Assembly (NCBI GenBank): GCA_002431905.1
Contig: DJER01000033.1
Location: 39,513-103,512 of the forward strand
Source: Christensenella sp. UBA5893
GTDB lineage: Bacteria; Bacillota; Clostridia; Christensenellales; UBA1242
Reading direction: 5' to 3'
Length of the DNA: 64,000 nucleotides
Numbering within the stretch: position 1 is the first letter of the stretch; each line of letters starts with the position of its first letter. Positions 41,829 to 51,027 of the stretch are shown piece after piece. The position numbers and the translations under genes were made by a program. A model generated the notes under the pieces. That model made no database searches. It worked only from the letters and a program-made list of their open reading frames with translations, and had not been told where the DNA came from.

Positions 41829-43310
41829 ATGGCAACAAATCCAGTAAAAATGATGCCACATTCAATTGAAGCAGAACAATCACTTCTTTCGTGCTTACTT
41901 ATTGATAACAATGTTGTGTCAAACATAACAGAAAAAATAAAGCCACAAGATTTTTACAGTGAGGCACACAAAAAGATATATGAAATTATGTATAGTTTGT
42001 ATGAAACCAATCAACCAATTGATTTTGTTACAGTTGTTGACAAACTTGAAAAGCAAAACTTAATAAATGAAGTTGGTGGAATTGACTACTTAACACTTCT
42101 TGCATCATCACTGCCAAGTGCCGTAAACTTTAAGTCATACATAGATATTGTAAAAAGAGACAGCCTAAATAGGGCACTTATTTCTGCCGGACAAAAGATT
42201 ATCGAAAAGGCATATGAGGGTGGCGAGATTCAAGATTCAATAGCATTTGCCGAAAAAATGGTATATGATATTGCTCAAAAAGAAGAAACGAGCACACTTG
42301 AACATATTTCTGTTGCTCTTAATGAAGCAATGAAGTCAATTGATGAACTTGCCAAAAATGGTGGGCAAATCAAGGGTATTTCAACAGGAATCACAGAGTT
42401 TGATAAACTTACAAATGGACTTCAAAACTCTGACCTTATTTTACTTGCTGCACGTCCGGGGGTTGGTAAAACATCTTTTGCAATGAATATTGCCATAAAT
42501 GCAGCAACAACACAACACAAAAACTGTGCAATTTTCTCTTTGGAAATGCCAAGAGTACAACTCGCAATGCGTTCACTTTGCCAAGTTGCAAAGGTTAGCA
42601 TGAGCAAGGCAAAAAAAGGTAACTTGACAACTGAAGAAATGAAATATATTTGGATGGCAAACAAAACTCTTGCCGAAAGTGGACTTTATGTTAGTGATAG
42701 TTCACTTGTAACTCCAATGGATGTTTTGGACAAGTGTAGAAGACTAAAAAGAGAAAAGGGGCTTGACCTTATCGTAATTGACTACCTTCAACTTATGTCA
42801 AGTGGAAAAACAAGTAAAGACGATAATCGTCAACAAGAGATTTCTCAAATTACAAGATTTTTGAAGATTGCTGCAAAAGAGCTTAACGTTCCAATTATCC
42901 TTCTTTCACAACTTTCTCGTGCAATTGAGCAAAGAAAAGACCATAAGCCTATGCTTTCTGACCTTCGTGAAAGTGGAGCAATTGAGCAAGATGCCGATAT
43001 CGTTCTATTTATTGATAACCCAGACAAATATAATGATGTCGTAAATCCAAACGAACCGGGGATTTGCGAATTGGTCGTTGCAAAACACCGTAATGGTGAA
43101 CTTGCAAACATCAAGATGCGTTGGATAGGCGAACTTACAACCTTTATTGACCCAGACAAGAAGATTGATAGAAAAGACTATGGCGACAAAGTTAAAGTTG
43201 TTAGCGATGACGCATTTGGTGGTGTTCCAGATGTTTTACAGGATGAAGATTTGAGTGGACTTGATATAAATGACCTAACAAATGTATTTGATGACAAAAA
43301 CATTGATTAA
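41829..43310 (+). CDS. dnaB: Replicative DNA helicase DnaB
   Basis: 493 aa. N-terminal primase-interacting domain (MMPHSIEAEQSLLSCLLIDN), RecA-like motor with Walker A AARPGVGKTS, Walker B LIVIDYLQLM, SQLSRAIEQR and arginine-finger region near LRESGAIEQDADIVLF. It ends with an acidic 60-residue tail. Unwinds the fork with the clamp loader encoded at 37041. Confidence 0.97.
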   Translation: MATNPVKMMPHSIEAEQSLLSCLLIDNNVVSNITEKIKPQDFYSEAHKKIYEIMYSLYETNQPIDFVTVVDKLEKQNLINEVGGIDYLTLLASSLPSAVNFKSYIDIVKRDSLNRALISAGQKIIEKAYEGGEIQDSIAFAEKMVYDIAQKEETSTLEHISVALNEAMKSIDELAKNGGQIKGISTGITEFDKLTNGLQNSDLILLAARPGVGKTSFAMNIAINAATTQHKNCAIFSLEMPRVQLAMRSLCQVAKVSMSKAKKGNLTTEEMKYIWMANKTLAESGLYVSDSSLVTPMDVLDKCRRLKREKGLDLIVIDYLQLMSSGKTSKDDNRQQEISQITRFLKIAAKELNVPIILLSQLSRAIEQRKDHKPMLSDLRESGAIEQDADIVLFIDNPDKYNDVVNPNEPGICELVVAKHRNGELANIKMRWIGELTTFIDPDKKIDRKDYGDKVKVVSDDAFGGVPDVLQDEDLSGLDINDLTNVFDDKNID

Positions 43311-43342
43311 AAAAATACCAAAGTTTTAACTTTGGTATTTTT
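43311..43342. terminator. Bidirectional terminator after dnaB
   Basis: AAAAATACCAAAGT / ACTTTGGTATTTTT with a short T-rich loop; serves dnaB and the convergent minus-strand gene. Confidence 0.9.
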
Positions 43343-43347
43343 ATTTT

Positions 43348-43890
43348 TTAATATTCCATATATGTACCATACTTATTTTCAACTTCTTTTGCATAGCTTA
43401 CTAATTTTTGGTACAAAACTGAATTTTTGAAGTCATAATCTTTATTTTTTGAATTTTTTATTATGCAATCAATGATTTGAATATAGTTAACACACTTGTT
43501 ATGATCTCTGTAAAGGTCATTTGTAAGGACTCTTGCAGGGGAATTGCCAGCAAATATTAGTGAGTGAAATTTATATAAATTACTTCTTGCTCTTTCATTA
43601 TCTTTTATTTTTTCAAGCATATTTATCATCGCACTATAATATACCTTTGTTATATAATCAAGCACTTGGCTATCGTAAATATGTTTTGAGAATTTTGATA
43701 ACTTTCCTTCACGTGCGTAATCGTGCAAAATAATTCCTGCCAATTGATTAAACGCTTCGGCATCTTTTTGTGAAATCATAAAATACTTTTCACTTTCATA
43801 AAGTTTGCCTTGATAATCATATCTTTTTGTTCTTGGTATTTCATCTGTTAGTGATGCTGGTAATTTTTCTTTTCTTTTAAAAATTGACAT
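43348..43890 (-). CDS. Hypothetical soluble protein
   Basis: 180 aa, minus strand, with AGGAGC ahead of ATG. Starts MSIFKRKEKLPASLTDEIPR, then mainly alpha-helical by composition (FNQLAGIILHDYAREGKLSK, VLDYITKVYYSAMINMLEKI). No signal peptide, membrane helix or recognised motif. Expressed alone, convergent with dnaB. Confidence 0.7.
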   Translation of the reverse strand: MSIFKRKEKLPASLTDEIPRTKRYDYQGKLYESEKYFMISQKDAEAFNQLAGIILHDYAREGKLSKFSKHIYDSQVLDYITKVYYSAMINMLEKIKDNERARSNLYKFHSLIFAGNSPARVLTNDLYRDHNKCVNYIQIIDCIIKNSKNKDYDFKNSVLYQKLVSYAKEVENKYGTYMEY

Positions 43891-43995
43891 TATTGCTCCT
43901 ATTTAACTATATGATAACACATAAACTTATCTTTGTAAATAGCAAACTGCCAAAGATTTTGGTATATTATGTAACAAACTTCAAAAACTAGATTT

Positions 43996-45531
43996 ATGAA
44001 AGAAAAATACATAAAAAATTCAATATTGTTATTTGTTTGTTTGCTTATCACAAAATTTATTGGTGCAGTATACAAAATTCCACTATCAAATATTTTAGGT
44101 ACAAATGGTATTGGAATTTACCAAATGATATATTATGTTTATTCCTTGTTTTTGGTGTTTATTACTGGTGCTATTCCAACTTTTGTTGCTCAAAGGATTT
44201 CATACTATAGGGCAAAAAATGAAAATGCCGAAATATCAAAGTTAATAAAATGTGCTTATATTTTTGCAATTACATTGGGAATATTTTTTACTATTGCTAT
44301 CATTTTATTGTCAAAAGTATTCTCAAATTTGCAGGGGATTAGTGATGCATATTTGGGTTATGTAATTGTTGGAACAAGTATCACATTTAGTGCAGTTTCA
44401 AGTGTTGCAAAAGGTTATTTTTTTGGCTATGAATATATGTTACCATCGGCAATATCTGGGATAGTAGAGCAGTGCGCAAAATTGGTTCTTGGACTAACTT
44501 TCGCTAGCATATTTACAAAATATAACACAAATTTTGCAGTTTTTGGTGCATTTTTTGGTGTTTTTGTTAGCGAATTTGTTGCATTTGTTTTTATGCTCAT
44601 TTTTTTTATAAAGAAAAAACAAACCCAAAAAGTAAAAGTCCATTTTGCCAGCATAAAAAAATTTGGAGTAAATTTGATGCCTCTTGTTGCAACAAATATT
44701 GTTGTTCCTTTTTCAAATTTTTTAGATAGTTTTTTGGTTGTCAATTTGCTTAATTATCATTTTGAAAATAAAATTTCAACTTCATTATTTGGTATCGCTA
44801 CGGGAATGATTGCACCAATTGTAAATTTCCCAGTTCTTCTTTGTGGAACGATTTGCACAGCAATCTTGCCAAGTTTGAGTTATAAAATTGCAAATAACGA
44901 GAACATATCAAAAAATTGTAATAATATTCTATTTTTTGTCTTTTTAATTTTTGTCCCATGTGCATTTGGACTTATGGCACTCAGTGAAAACATAATAAAT
45001 ATATTTTTCCCAAGTATTGAACAACAATTCCACAATGTATCGATTTTTTATCTAAAAATTGCAAGTGTTAGCATTATTTGGCAAACACTTTTACAAATTA
45101 CAAACAGCATTTTGTATGGATTTGGAAAATTTAGACTAACACTTACAAGCGAAATTATTGGTATTACTTTAAAAATAATTACACTTATTCTTCTTATCTT
45201 GTTTACAAATCTAAATATTTTGTCACTTGCACTTGCAATCAATGTAGGATATTTTTCGTCACTAATAATTTGTTTGTGTTATGCAAAAAAATATGTGCAA
45301 CTAAATAATTCACTAAAAAAATTATCGTTTTGCTTGTTATCATCAATAATTATGTTTTTAATCGTAGGTATTTGTAATTTCTATATTATCATTAACCCAA
45401 TGTTAAAACTTGTTATTTTGTTGATTATTGGTGTGCTTGCATACTTCACGCTTTGTTTTGTTTTTAATGTTATTACGTTTGGCGAGATAAAAAACGCTTT
45501 AAAAAATATAAAATTAGGCAATAAAAATTGA
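43996..45531 (+). CDS. MOP-superfamily polysaccharide/lipid flippase (SpoVB/MurJ-like)
   Basis: 511 aa with about 13-14 membrane segments. The opening KNSILLFVCLLITKFIGAVYKIPLSNILGT-type signature (here KFIGAVYKIPLSNILGTNG) and GIYQMIYYVYSLFLVF are typical of SpoVB/YtgP/MurJ-type exporters of lipid-linked sugar precursors. Whether it is the lipid II flippase or a sporulation/capsule version cannot be decided. No Shine-Dalgarno; a TATATT element lies ~28 bp upstream. Confidence 0.88.
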   Translation: MKEKYIKNSILLFVCLLITKFIGAVYKIPLSNILGTNGIGIYQMIYYVYSLFLVFITGAIPTFVAQRISYYRAKNENAEISKLIKCAYIFAITLGIFFTIAIILLSKVFSNLQGISDAYLGYVIVGTSITFSAVSSVAKGYFFGYEYMLPSAISGIVEQCAKLVLGLTFASIFTKYNTNFAVFGAFFGVFVSEFVAFVFMLIFFIKKKQTQKVKVHFASIKKFGVNLMPLVATNIVVPFSNFLDSFLVVNLLNYHFENKISTSLFGIATGMIAPIVNFPVLLCGTICTAILPSLSYKIANNENISKNCNNILFFVFLIFVPCAFGLMALSENIINIFFPSIEQQFHNVSIFYLKIASVSIIWQTLLQITNSILYGFGKFRLTLTSEIIGITLKIITLILLILFTNLNILSLALAINVGYFSSLIICLCYAKKYVQLNNSLKKLSFCLLSSIIMFLIVGICNFYIIINPMLKLVILLIIGVLAYFTLCFVFNVITFGEIKNALKNIKLGNKN

Positions 45532-45556
45532 AAAGAACAAAATTTTTGTGTATAAT
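45528..45556 (+). promoter_or_regulatory. Promoter giving a leaderless dusB transcript
   Basis: TTGAAA (overlapping the flippase stop codon), 17-bp spacer, TATAAT. Six bases then ATG 45563, so the start point coincides with the start codon; no Shine-Dalgarno is present. Confidence 0.78.
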
Positions 45557-45562
45557 ATAAAT

Positions 45563-46492
45563 ATGAAAATAGGAAACATAGAAGTAGGTAATTTATTTCT
45601 TGCACCAATGGCAGGAGTTAGTGATATAGGATTTAGAAAAGTTTGTCGTATGTGCGGGGCAGACTTAACATACATAGAAATGGTAAATTGTAATGCCATT
45701 CGTTTTAAAAATGAACATACATTAGACTTGTTACGCACTGAAGATGATGAAACTCCAAAAGTTGTTCAAATTTTTGGTCATGATGCCGACCAAATGGCAA
45801 AAGTTTGTGCAAGCTCCGAACTTGAAAAATTTGATATAATTGATATCAATTTTGGTTGTCCTGCACCCAAAATTGTAAAAAACGGCGATGGTAGTGCTTT
45901 GCTTTGTCATTTGGATAAAATTGAAGAAATCGTCACAAAGTGTGTAAATGCAACAAATAAACCTATAACAGTAAAAATTAGAAAAGGTTTCAAAAAGAAT
46001 GATAATGTTGCTGTGCAAGTTGCAAAGTTGTGCGAAAAGTGTGGTGCAAAGGCAATCACAATTCATGGAAGAACAAGAGAACAAATGTACAGTGGCACAG
46101 TTGATTATGAAACAATAAAAAAAGTGAAAGAAAGTGTTTCTATTCCGGTTATTGGTAATGGCGATGTCGTTGATGAAGCTACATACAAAAAAATGCTAGA
46201 TACCGGTGTTGATGGTGTTATGATTGGTCGTGGAGCTCTTGGACAACCTTGGATATTTAGTTTGCTAAAACATAAAGAAATGCCGGATAAATACCAAATT
46301 GTTGAAACACACATAAATACACTCAAAAAATACTATGATGAAAAGTATTTGTGCACAGTCCTTCGCAAACATTTGCTTTGGTATATAAGAGATGTGTATG
46401 ATTCAACCTCATACAGACAAGTTCTTGCAAACACAGTTTCACTTGATGAAAGTTTAAAAATAATAAAACAAGCATTTGAAAAACAAAACTAG
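45563..46492 (+). CDS. dus: tRNA-dihydrouridine synthase, DusB type
   Basis: FMN enzyme reducing uridines in tRNA D-loops. 309 aa from ATG 45563; a GTG five codons earlier falls before the promoter -10 and is rejected. Motifs: FLAPMAGVSDIGFR, catalytic Cys in NFGCPAPKIVKNGDGSALL, KIRKGF, TIHGRTREQMYSG, GNGDV and MIGRGALGQPW. Confidence 0.95.
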   Translation: MKIGNIEVGNLFLAPMAGVSDIGFRKVCRMCGADLTYIEMVNCNAIRFKNEHTLDLLRTEDDETPKVVQIFGHDADQMAKVCASSELEKFDIIDINFGCPAPKIVKNGDGSALLCHLDKIEEIVTKCVNATNKPITVKIRKGFKKNDNVAVQVAKLCEKCGAKAITIHGRTREQMYSGTVDYETIKKVKESVSIPVIGNGDVVDEATYKKMLDTGVDGVMIGRGALGQPWIFSLLKHKEMPDKYQIVETHINTLKKYYDEKYLCTVLRKHLLWYIRDVYDSTSYRQVLANTVSLDESLKIIKQAFEKQN

Positions 46493-46502
46493 TCAATTTC
46501 GC

Positions 46503-46531
46503 TTGTTATATTTTTGTATTTATATTACAAT
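46503..46531 (+). promoter_or_regulatory. Promoter of pgk
   Basis: TTGTTA, 17-bp spacer, TACAAT. A short ~16-nt leader with AAAAGGGGTG precedes ATG 46554, a conventional arrangement in contrast to its neighbours. Confidence 0.7.
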
Positions 46532-46553
46532 AAAATTGATAAAAGGGGTGCAT

Positions 46554-47735
46554 ATGAAAAGAACAATTGAAGACATTGATGTAAATGGGAAAAGAGTATT
46601 TTTGAGGGTAGACTTTAATGTCCCACTTTCTGATACGGGGGAAGTGCTGGATGCCACAAGAATAGAAAGTGAACTTCCAACGATAAGTTATTTACTAAAA
46701 AATGACGCAAAGGTTATAATTTGTTCGCACCTAGGCAGACCAAAAGGCGAAGTGGTTCCAAAACTAAGTATGATATATGTTGCAAAATATCTTATAAGGT
46801 GTTTGCATTGCAAAATTTACTTTTCTCCAAATGTTGTTGGCGAAAAAGTTGAAGAAATGATAAACGAAATGAACTTTGGTGAAGTTCTTGTTTTGGAAAA
46901 TATTAGATTTTTTAAAGATGAAGAAGAGAATTCACCAATATTTGCAAACAAACTTTCAAAACTTGCCGACATCTATGTTGATGATGCTTTTGGTTGTGCA
47001 CACAGAAAACATGCTTCAACATATGGCCTTGCAAAATTATTGCCAAATGCAGTTGGCTTTTTGATGGGCAAAGAAATTAACACAATAACTTCTGCTCTTG
47101 AAAATCCAAGTCATCCTTTTATTGCAATTCTTGGTGGAGCAAAGGTAAGCGACAAATTGGAAGTTGTTCATAACCTAATCAAAAAGTGTGACAAGGTGCT
47201 TATTGGTGGGGGAATGGCATATACATTTCTAAAAGCAAAAGGTGTTAATATTGGGACTTCTCTTTATGAAGAGCATTGTCTTGAAGATGCAAAATCAATA
47301 TTAAAAGAAGCCGAAGAAAATAATGTTGAGATTATGCTTCCAACGGACCATGTTTGTGCATCAATTTTTAGTCCAACAGCAAAGCCTGTAAAAATAAAAA
47401 CTCAAGATATTCCAAACGGACTTATGGGACTTGATATTGGCAAAAACACAATAAAGGAATATTCAAAAGTGATAAAGACTGCCCAAACAATAATTTGGAA
47501 TGGACCAATGGGGGTTTTTGAATTTTCAAACTTTATGAATGGAACAAAACAAATTGCAAAGCAAGTTGCCAATAACAAGGGCAAGACTATTGTTGGTGGT
47601 GGCGATAGTATTTCTGCACTAAACCGACTTGGACTTGCAAAAAAGATATATCACATATCAACCGGTGGTGGCGCAAGCCTAAAACTTATTGCCGGCGAAG
47701 AACTCCCTGGGGTTGAAGTGATACAAGACAAATAA
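46554..47735 (+). CDS. pgk: Phosphoglycerate kinase
   Basis: Converts 1,3-bisphosphoglycerate + ADP to 3-phosphoglycerate + ATP. 393 aa from ATG 46554. Motifs: FLRVDFNVPL, CSHLGRPKGE, ENIRFF, DDAFGCAHRKHAST, FIAILGGAKVSDK, IIWNGPMGVFEF and VGGGDS. It is monocistronic, not beside gap or tpi. With PpdK at 54824 it covers both ends of lower glycolysis in this window. Confidence 0.97.
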   Translation: MKRTIEDIDVNGKRVFLRVDFNVPLSDTGEVLDATRIESELPTISYLLKNDAKVIICSHLGRPKGEVVPKLSMIYVAKYLIRCLHCKIYFSPNVVGEKVEEMINEMNFGEVLVLENIRFFKDEEENSPIFANKLSKLADIYVDDAFGCAHRKHASTYGLAKLLPNAVGFLMGKEINTITSALENPSHPFIAILGGAKVSDKLEVVHNLIKKCDKVLIGGGMAYTFLKAKGVNIGTSLYEEHCLEDAKSILKEAEENNVEIMLPTDHVCASIFSPTAKPVKIKTQDIPNGLMGLDIGKNTIKEYSKVIKTAQTIIWNGPMGVFEFSNFMNGTKQIAKQVANNKGKTIVGGGDSISALNRLGLAKKIYHISTGGGASLKLIAGEELPGVEVIQDK

Positions 47736-47741
47736 ACATAC

Positions 47742-47785
47742 AGAGTTGTAATTAAGAACAAAACTTGATTATGACTCTTTTTTTT
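47742..47785 (+). terminator. Terminator of pgk, overlapping the next promoter
   Basis: 15-bp stem (three G-U pairs) AGAGTTGTAATTAAG / CTTGATTATGACTCT with an AACAAAA loop and eight T. The 3' arm contains the TTGATT -35 of the following gene. Confidence 0.88.
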
Positions 47786-47793
47786 GTTACAAT
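47765..47793 (+). promoter_or_regulatory. Promoter giving a leaderless glycosylase transcript
   Basis: TTGATT, 17-bp spacer made largely of the pgk terminator T-run, TACAAT. Six bases then ATG 47800. No Shine-Dalgarno. Confidence 0.75.
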
Positions 47794-47799
47794 CATGGT

Positions 47800-48636
47800 A
47801 TGGATTACAAAGTAGAAAAAGATAAAATTGTAATAAATGACACAAGAGATTTTAATATTGAGCACATTCTTGAATGTGGACAAATTTTTACATATAAAAA
47901 GTTGGGGCAAGACGATTATATCGTCTTTTCAAAAGACAAAACGGCACATGTATATCTTAAAAACCAAAAGTACATAATAGAAACAAATGCACCTTTGTAT
48001 TTCGTCAATTTTTTTGACCTAAATACTGATTACTCAAAAATAAAAGGCGAACTTGCAAAAAATGATTATATGAAAAATGCAGTAAAGTTTGGTTATGGAA
48101 TAAGAATACTAAAACAAAACCTTTTGGAAGTTATTGTTGGGTTTGTTATATCATCAAATAATAATATTGAAAGAATAAAAAAGACAATGGCAAAGATAAG
48201 GGAATGTGGGCAAGATAAAGGAGAATATCACTCTTTTCCAACCATAAAAGAATTGGAAAAAATAACGCTTGAACAATTCAAATCTTTTGGTTGTGGATAT
48301 AGGGCAAGTTACCTTGTAAAGCTCATCAATCAAATAAAAGATATTGACCTAAAAGCGACTGAAAATATGGAAACAGTTGTATTAAAAAAGTGGCTTTTGT
48401 CGCTTTGTGGTGTTGGGCCAAAAGTTGCCGATTGCATTTTGCTTTTTGGATATCATAGGTGTGATTCTTTTCCGGTTGACACATGGATAGAAAAGGTATA
48501 TTTTGACATTTTTAAAACCAAAAAATCGCCTCAAAGTATGTCAAAAGATTTAGTTGAATATTTTGGCGATTTGTCAGGGTATGCACAACAATATTTGTTC
48601 TTTTACAAACGTAGTTTAAACACTGAACTCGTTTAA
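47800..48636 (+). CDS. 8-oxoguanine DNA glycosylase, OGG1 type
   Basis: 278 aa. Excises 8-oxoguanine opposite C. N-terminal OGG_N domain (HILECGQIFTYKK), then the HhH-GPD domain with SSNNNIERIKKTM, hairpin LCGVGPKVADCILLF carrying the Schiff-base Lys, and FPVDTWIEKV carrying the catalytic Asp. This eukaryotic-like OGG form is widespread in Clostridia. Start fixed by the leaderless promoter. Confidence 0.94.
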   Translation: MDYKVEKDKIVINDTRDFNIEHILECGQIFTYKKLGQDDYIVFSKDKTAHVYLKNQKYIIETNAPLYFVNFFDLNTDYSKIKGELAKNDYMKNAVKFGYGIRILKQNLLEVIVGFVISSNNNIERIKKTMAKIRECGQDKGEYHSFPTIKELEKITLEQFKSFGCGYRASYLVKLINQIKDIDLKATENMETVVLKKWLLSLCGVGPKVADCILLFGYHRCDSFPVDTWIEKVYFDIFKTKKSPQSMSKDLVEYFGDLSGYAQQYLFFYKRSLNTELV

Positions 48637-48664
48637 AAAGTTGGACTTTTTATTCAATTGTGTA

Positions 48665-48693
48665 TTGCATACAAAAAAAATGTATGATATAAT
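48665..48693 (+). promoter_or_regulatory. Promoter of nfeD-floA
   Basis: TTGCAT, 17-bp spacer, TATAAT; GAAGGAGAAAG precedes ATG 48713. Confidence 0.8.
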
Positions 48694-48712
48694 CATAACG
48701 AAGGAGAAAGAT

Positions 48713-49270
48713 ATGACAGGATTATTTTTGTCAACATGGAATGATTTCGTAGAAATTTTCGTTGGCGAATATGCTTGGCTTACAATCACACTTATGGTGC
48801 TTGGAATCATACTTTGCATCGTGGAAGCAGTTATTCCGGGGTTTGGATTTTTTGGAATAACAGGAATTTTGTGTGAAGTTGGTGCAGTTCTTGTTCATGC
48901 ATTTTTGTGTAACGGAATTGAACATCCACTCCAAATCTTAATTTTGATTGTAATGATAGTTTTGGTTGTTTTGCTTATATTCTTACTATTCGTACGTTCC
49001 GCAAGATTCGGACTTCTGGGGAAAACGCCAATAGTAGAAAATGACACAGCAATCCCAAAAGACTATGGTCAAAAAGACCAAGACAAACTGAAAGCATATA
49101 TCGGCAAAGAAGCAATAACGCTAACAGAATGCAGACCTCTTGGAAAAATTAGACTAGGGGATGAAATTATCGAAGTGTCAACAAAAGGCGGGCTTATTGC
49201 AAAAGGCGAAGTTGTAAAAATTGTTGCAGTTGAAGATAATGTTGTCTATATAAGCAAATTAACTTATTAA
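48713..49270 (+). CDS. NfeD-like membrane protein
   Basis: 185 aa from ATG 48713, where a strong ribosome site stands; the longer frame starts before the promoter. Three membrane segments (about 20-105), then the NfeD C-terminal OB-fold (IGKEAITLTECRPLGKIRLG). NfeD proteins are encoded beside flotillins and are thought to act with them in membrane microdomain organisation; floA follows at 16 bp. Confidence 0.88.
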   Translation: MTGLFLSTWNDFVEIFVGEYAWLTITLMVLGIILCIVEAVIPGFGFFGITGILCEVGAVLVHAFLCNGIEHPLQILILIVMIVLVVLLIFLLFVRSARFGLLGKTPIVENDTAIPKDYGQKDQDKLKAYIGKEAITLTECRPLGKIRLGDEIIEVSTKGGLIAKGEVVKIVAVEDNVVYISKLTY

Positions 49271-49285
49271 ATAAAGGAGAAAATT

Positions 49286-50302
49286 ATGATAAACTTATTA
49301 CTTATGGAACTTTGGGCACAAATTGTATTGTATGTTGCACTTGGAATTTTGCTTGTGTTAGTTGTTGTTGTATTTGCAATTGTCCCAACAAAAACATGGT
49401 TCATTGCATTGGTTTCTGGCGCACACGTTTCTATGTCAAGACTTATTGGTATGAAAATGCGTAGAATAAAAGTTGGACCTATTGTTGATGCCTATATTAT
49501 GGCAAAAAAAGCTGGTATCAAAATTGATATTAGCGAACTTGAAACACACCAACTTGCAGGTGGGGATATTCAAAAAGTTATAAATGCATTGATTTCTGCA
49601 CACAGTGCAAAAATTGATTTACCTATTGACCTTGCAAAGGCAATTGACCTTGCTGGTCGTGATGTAAACTTGGCAGTAAGACAAAGCGTTACACCAAAGG
49701 TTATTGAAACAGATTGGATTAGTGCTGTTGCAAAAGATGGTATTGCATTAAGCGTAAAAGTGCGTGTAACAGTAAAAGCAAATATTGCTCGTTTGGTTGG
49801 TGGTGCGGGAGAAGAAACAGTTCTTGCACGTGTTGGCGAAGGTATTGTAACAACAGTAGGTTCAGCAGAAACACACCAAGAAGTGCTTGAAAACCCTGAT
49901 AGAATTTCACAAACAGTTCTTGACAAAGGTCTAGACACAGGCACAGCTTACGAAATTTTGTCAATTGATATTGCAGATATTGATGTTGGTAAAAATATCG
50001 GTGCAGACCTATTAAAAGACTCTGCCGAAGCAAAGAAAGTTATTGCCGAAGCTGAAGCATCAGAAAGAAGAGCAATGGCTGCAGCTCATGAACAAGAAAT
50101 GAGAGCAAAAACTCAAGAAATGAAAGCAATGGTTCTTGCTGCCGAAGCAGAAGTGCCAAAGGCAATGGCTGAAGCAATTAAAAATGGTAAGTTGGGTGTT
50201 ATGGATTACTATAAGATTCAAAACTTAACATCAGACACAGCAATGCGTAATGCAATTGCCGGCAACGATTCAAACAATCCAAATAAAAAACCAAAATTCT
50301 AA
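49286..50302 (+). CDS. floA: Flotillin-like protein FloA
   Basis: 338 aa scaffold of functional membrane microdomains. Hydrophobic hairpin at about residues 9-32, PHB domain (MRRIKVGPIVDAYIMAKKAG, VKVRVTVKANIARLVGGAGE), then the Ala/Glu-rich coiled coil (EAKKVIAEAEASERRAMAAA) and a C-terminal PKF-end tail. Family-wide sequence is close to Bacillus YqfA. Confidence 0.95.
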   Translation: MINLLLMELWAQIVLYVALGILLVLVVVVFAIVPTKTWFIALVSGAHVSMSRLIGMKMRRIKVGPIVDAYIMAKKAGIKIDISELETHQLAGGDIQKVINALISAHSAKIDLPIDLAKAIDLAGRDVNLAVRQSVTPKVIETDWISAVAKDGIALSVKVRVTVKANIARLVGGAGEETVLARVGEGIVTTVGSAETHQEVLENPDRISQTVLDKGLDTGTAYEILSIDIADIDVGKNIGADLLKDSAEAKKVIAEAEASERRAMAAAHEQEMRAKTQEMKAMVLAAEAEVPKAMAEAIKNGKLGVMDYYKIQNLTSDTAMRNAIAGNDSNNPNKKPKF

Positions 50303-50317
50303 AAGGAGTAAAACAGC

Positions 50318-50971
50318 GTGTGGTGGATTTTAATAGTAATAGTAGTTGTAGTTTTTCTATTCTTCATCTATGCGCTTAATCCTGACAAAGTAAAGGCTCT
50401 TTTCAAAAGAAAGCGAAAAGAACCAAAGGCAAAGGTAGAAAAGCCAAAAGAAAAGGATAAAACTCCAACTGACCCAAACTTTAGTTACAATGAATACAAA
50501 CCTGAAGAAGAAAAAAAATCTGAAATAAAAGTTGATAACTTGAACGAAAAGAAAGACAAAGGCGATATAAAATCTTCTCAAGTTGCTTACACAACATTAA
50601 AAGAAGAAATAGCAAAAGAAAAAGCTGAAATAAATTCAAAAGAAACAGGTGAAGGTCAAGACAAGAGCCGAGAAGGTAGACTTGTTAAAGGTGGAAGAAA
50701 ATCTGGCGCAGTAAAAGGTGCTGACATAAAAAAAGTTGAAGTTGAAGATTTGGGCGAGTATAATGAAGATGCAGGGTTTGACGATGATGAAGACACTTCA
50801 AACCTAAATCAGTCAGTTGACGACTTTGAAATTGGTGATGATGACTATGATATGTTCAATATGGGAGAAAACAAATCAATAGGTCAAGAAATAAAAAATT
50901 TATCGCCAGAACTCAAAGCTTTGCTAATTGATAATGTACTTGACAAAAAAATTGATGACGACAAAAAATAA
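50318..50971 (+). CDS. Single-pass membrane protein with charged tail, third gene of the nfeD-floA unit
   Basis: 217 aa, GTG 50318 behind AAAAGGAG. One N-terminal helix (WWILIVIVVVVFLFFIYAL), then a Lys/Glu-rich low-complexity stretch (about 25-130) and an acidic segment (DDDEDTSNLNQSVDDFE) ending in a predicted helix. It sits where Bacillus has the small yqfB gene, but no homology is visible. Its 15-bp spacing from floA argues for one transcript. Confidence 0.72.
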   Translation: MWWILIVIVVVVFLFFIYALNPDKVKALFKRKRKEPKAKVEKPKEKDKTPTDPNFSYNEYKPEEEKKSEIKVDNLNEKKDKGDIKSSQVAYTTLKEEIAKEKAEINSKETGEGQDKSREGRLVKGGRKSGAVKGADIKKVEVEDLGEYNEDAGFDDDEDTSNLNQSVDDFEIGDDDYDMFNMGENKSIGQEIKNLSPELKALLIDNVLDKKIDDDKK

Positions 50972-50980
50972 CATATAAAT

Positions 50981-51027
50981 AATTAAACACGCATAGTATT
51001 GTAATAGGGAGTACGGCGTGTTTAATT
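50981..51027 (+). promoter_or_regulatory. 12-bp hairpin that includes the yqfC start codon
   Basis: Perfect arms AATTAAACACGC (50981-50992) and GCGTGTTTAATT (51016-51027), 23-nt loop, followed by TTTTT. The GTG start of yqfC (51018) lies in the 3' arm and its Shine-Dalgarno AGGGAG (51005-51010) in the loop. It could act as terminator of the nfeD-floA unit, as a translation block for yqfC, or both. Confidence 0.7.

Noticed and set aside
45548..45562. GTG start for dusB five codons upstream
   Set aside because: It overlaps the TATAAT element, so it would not be present in the transcript.
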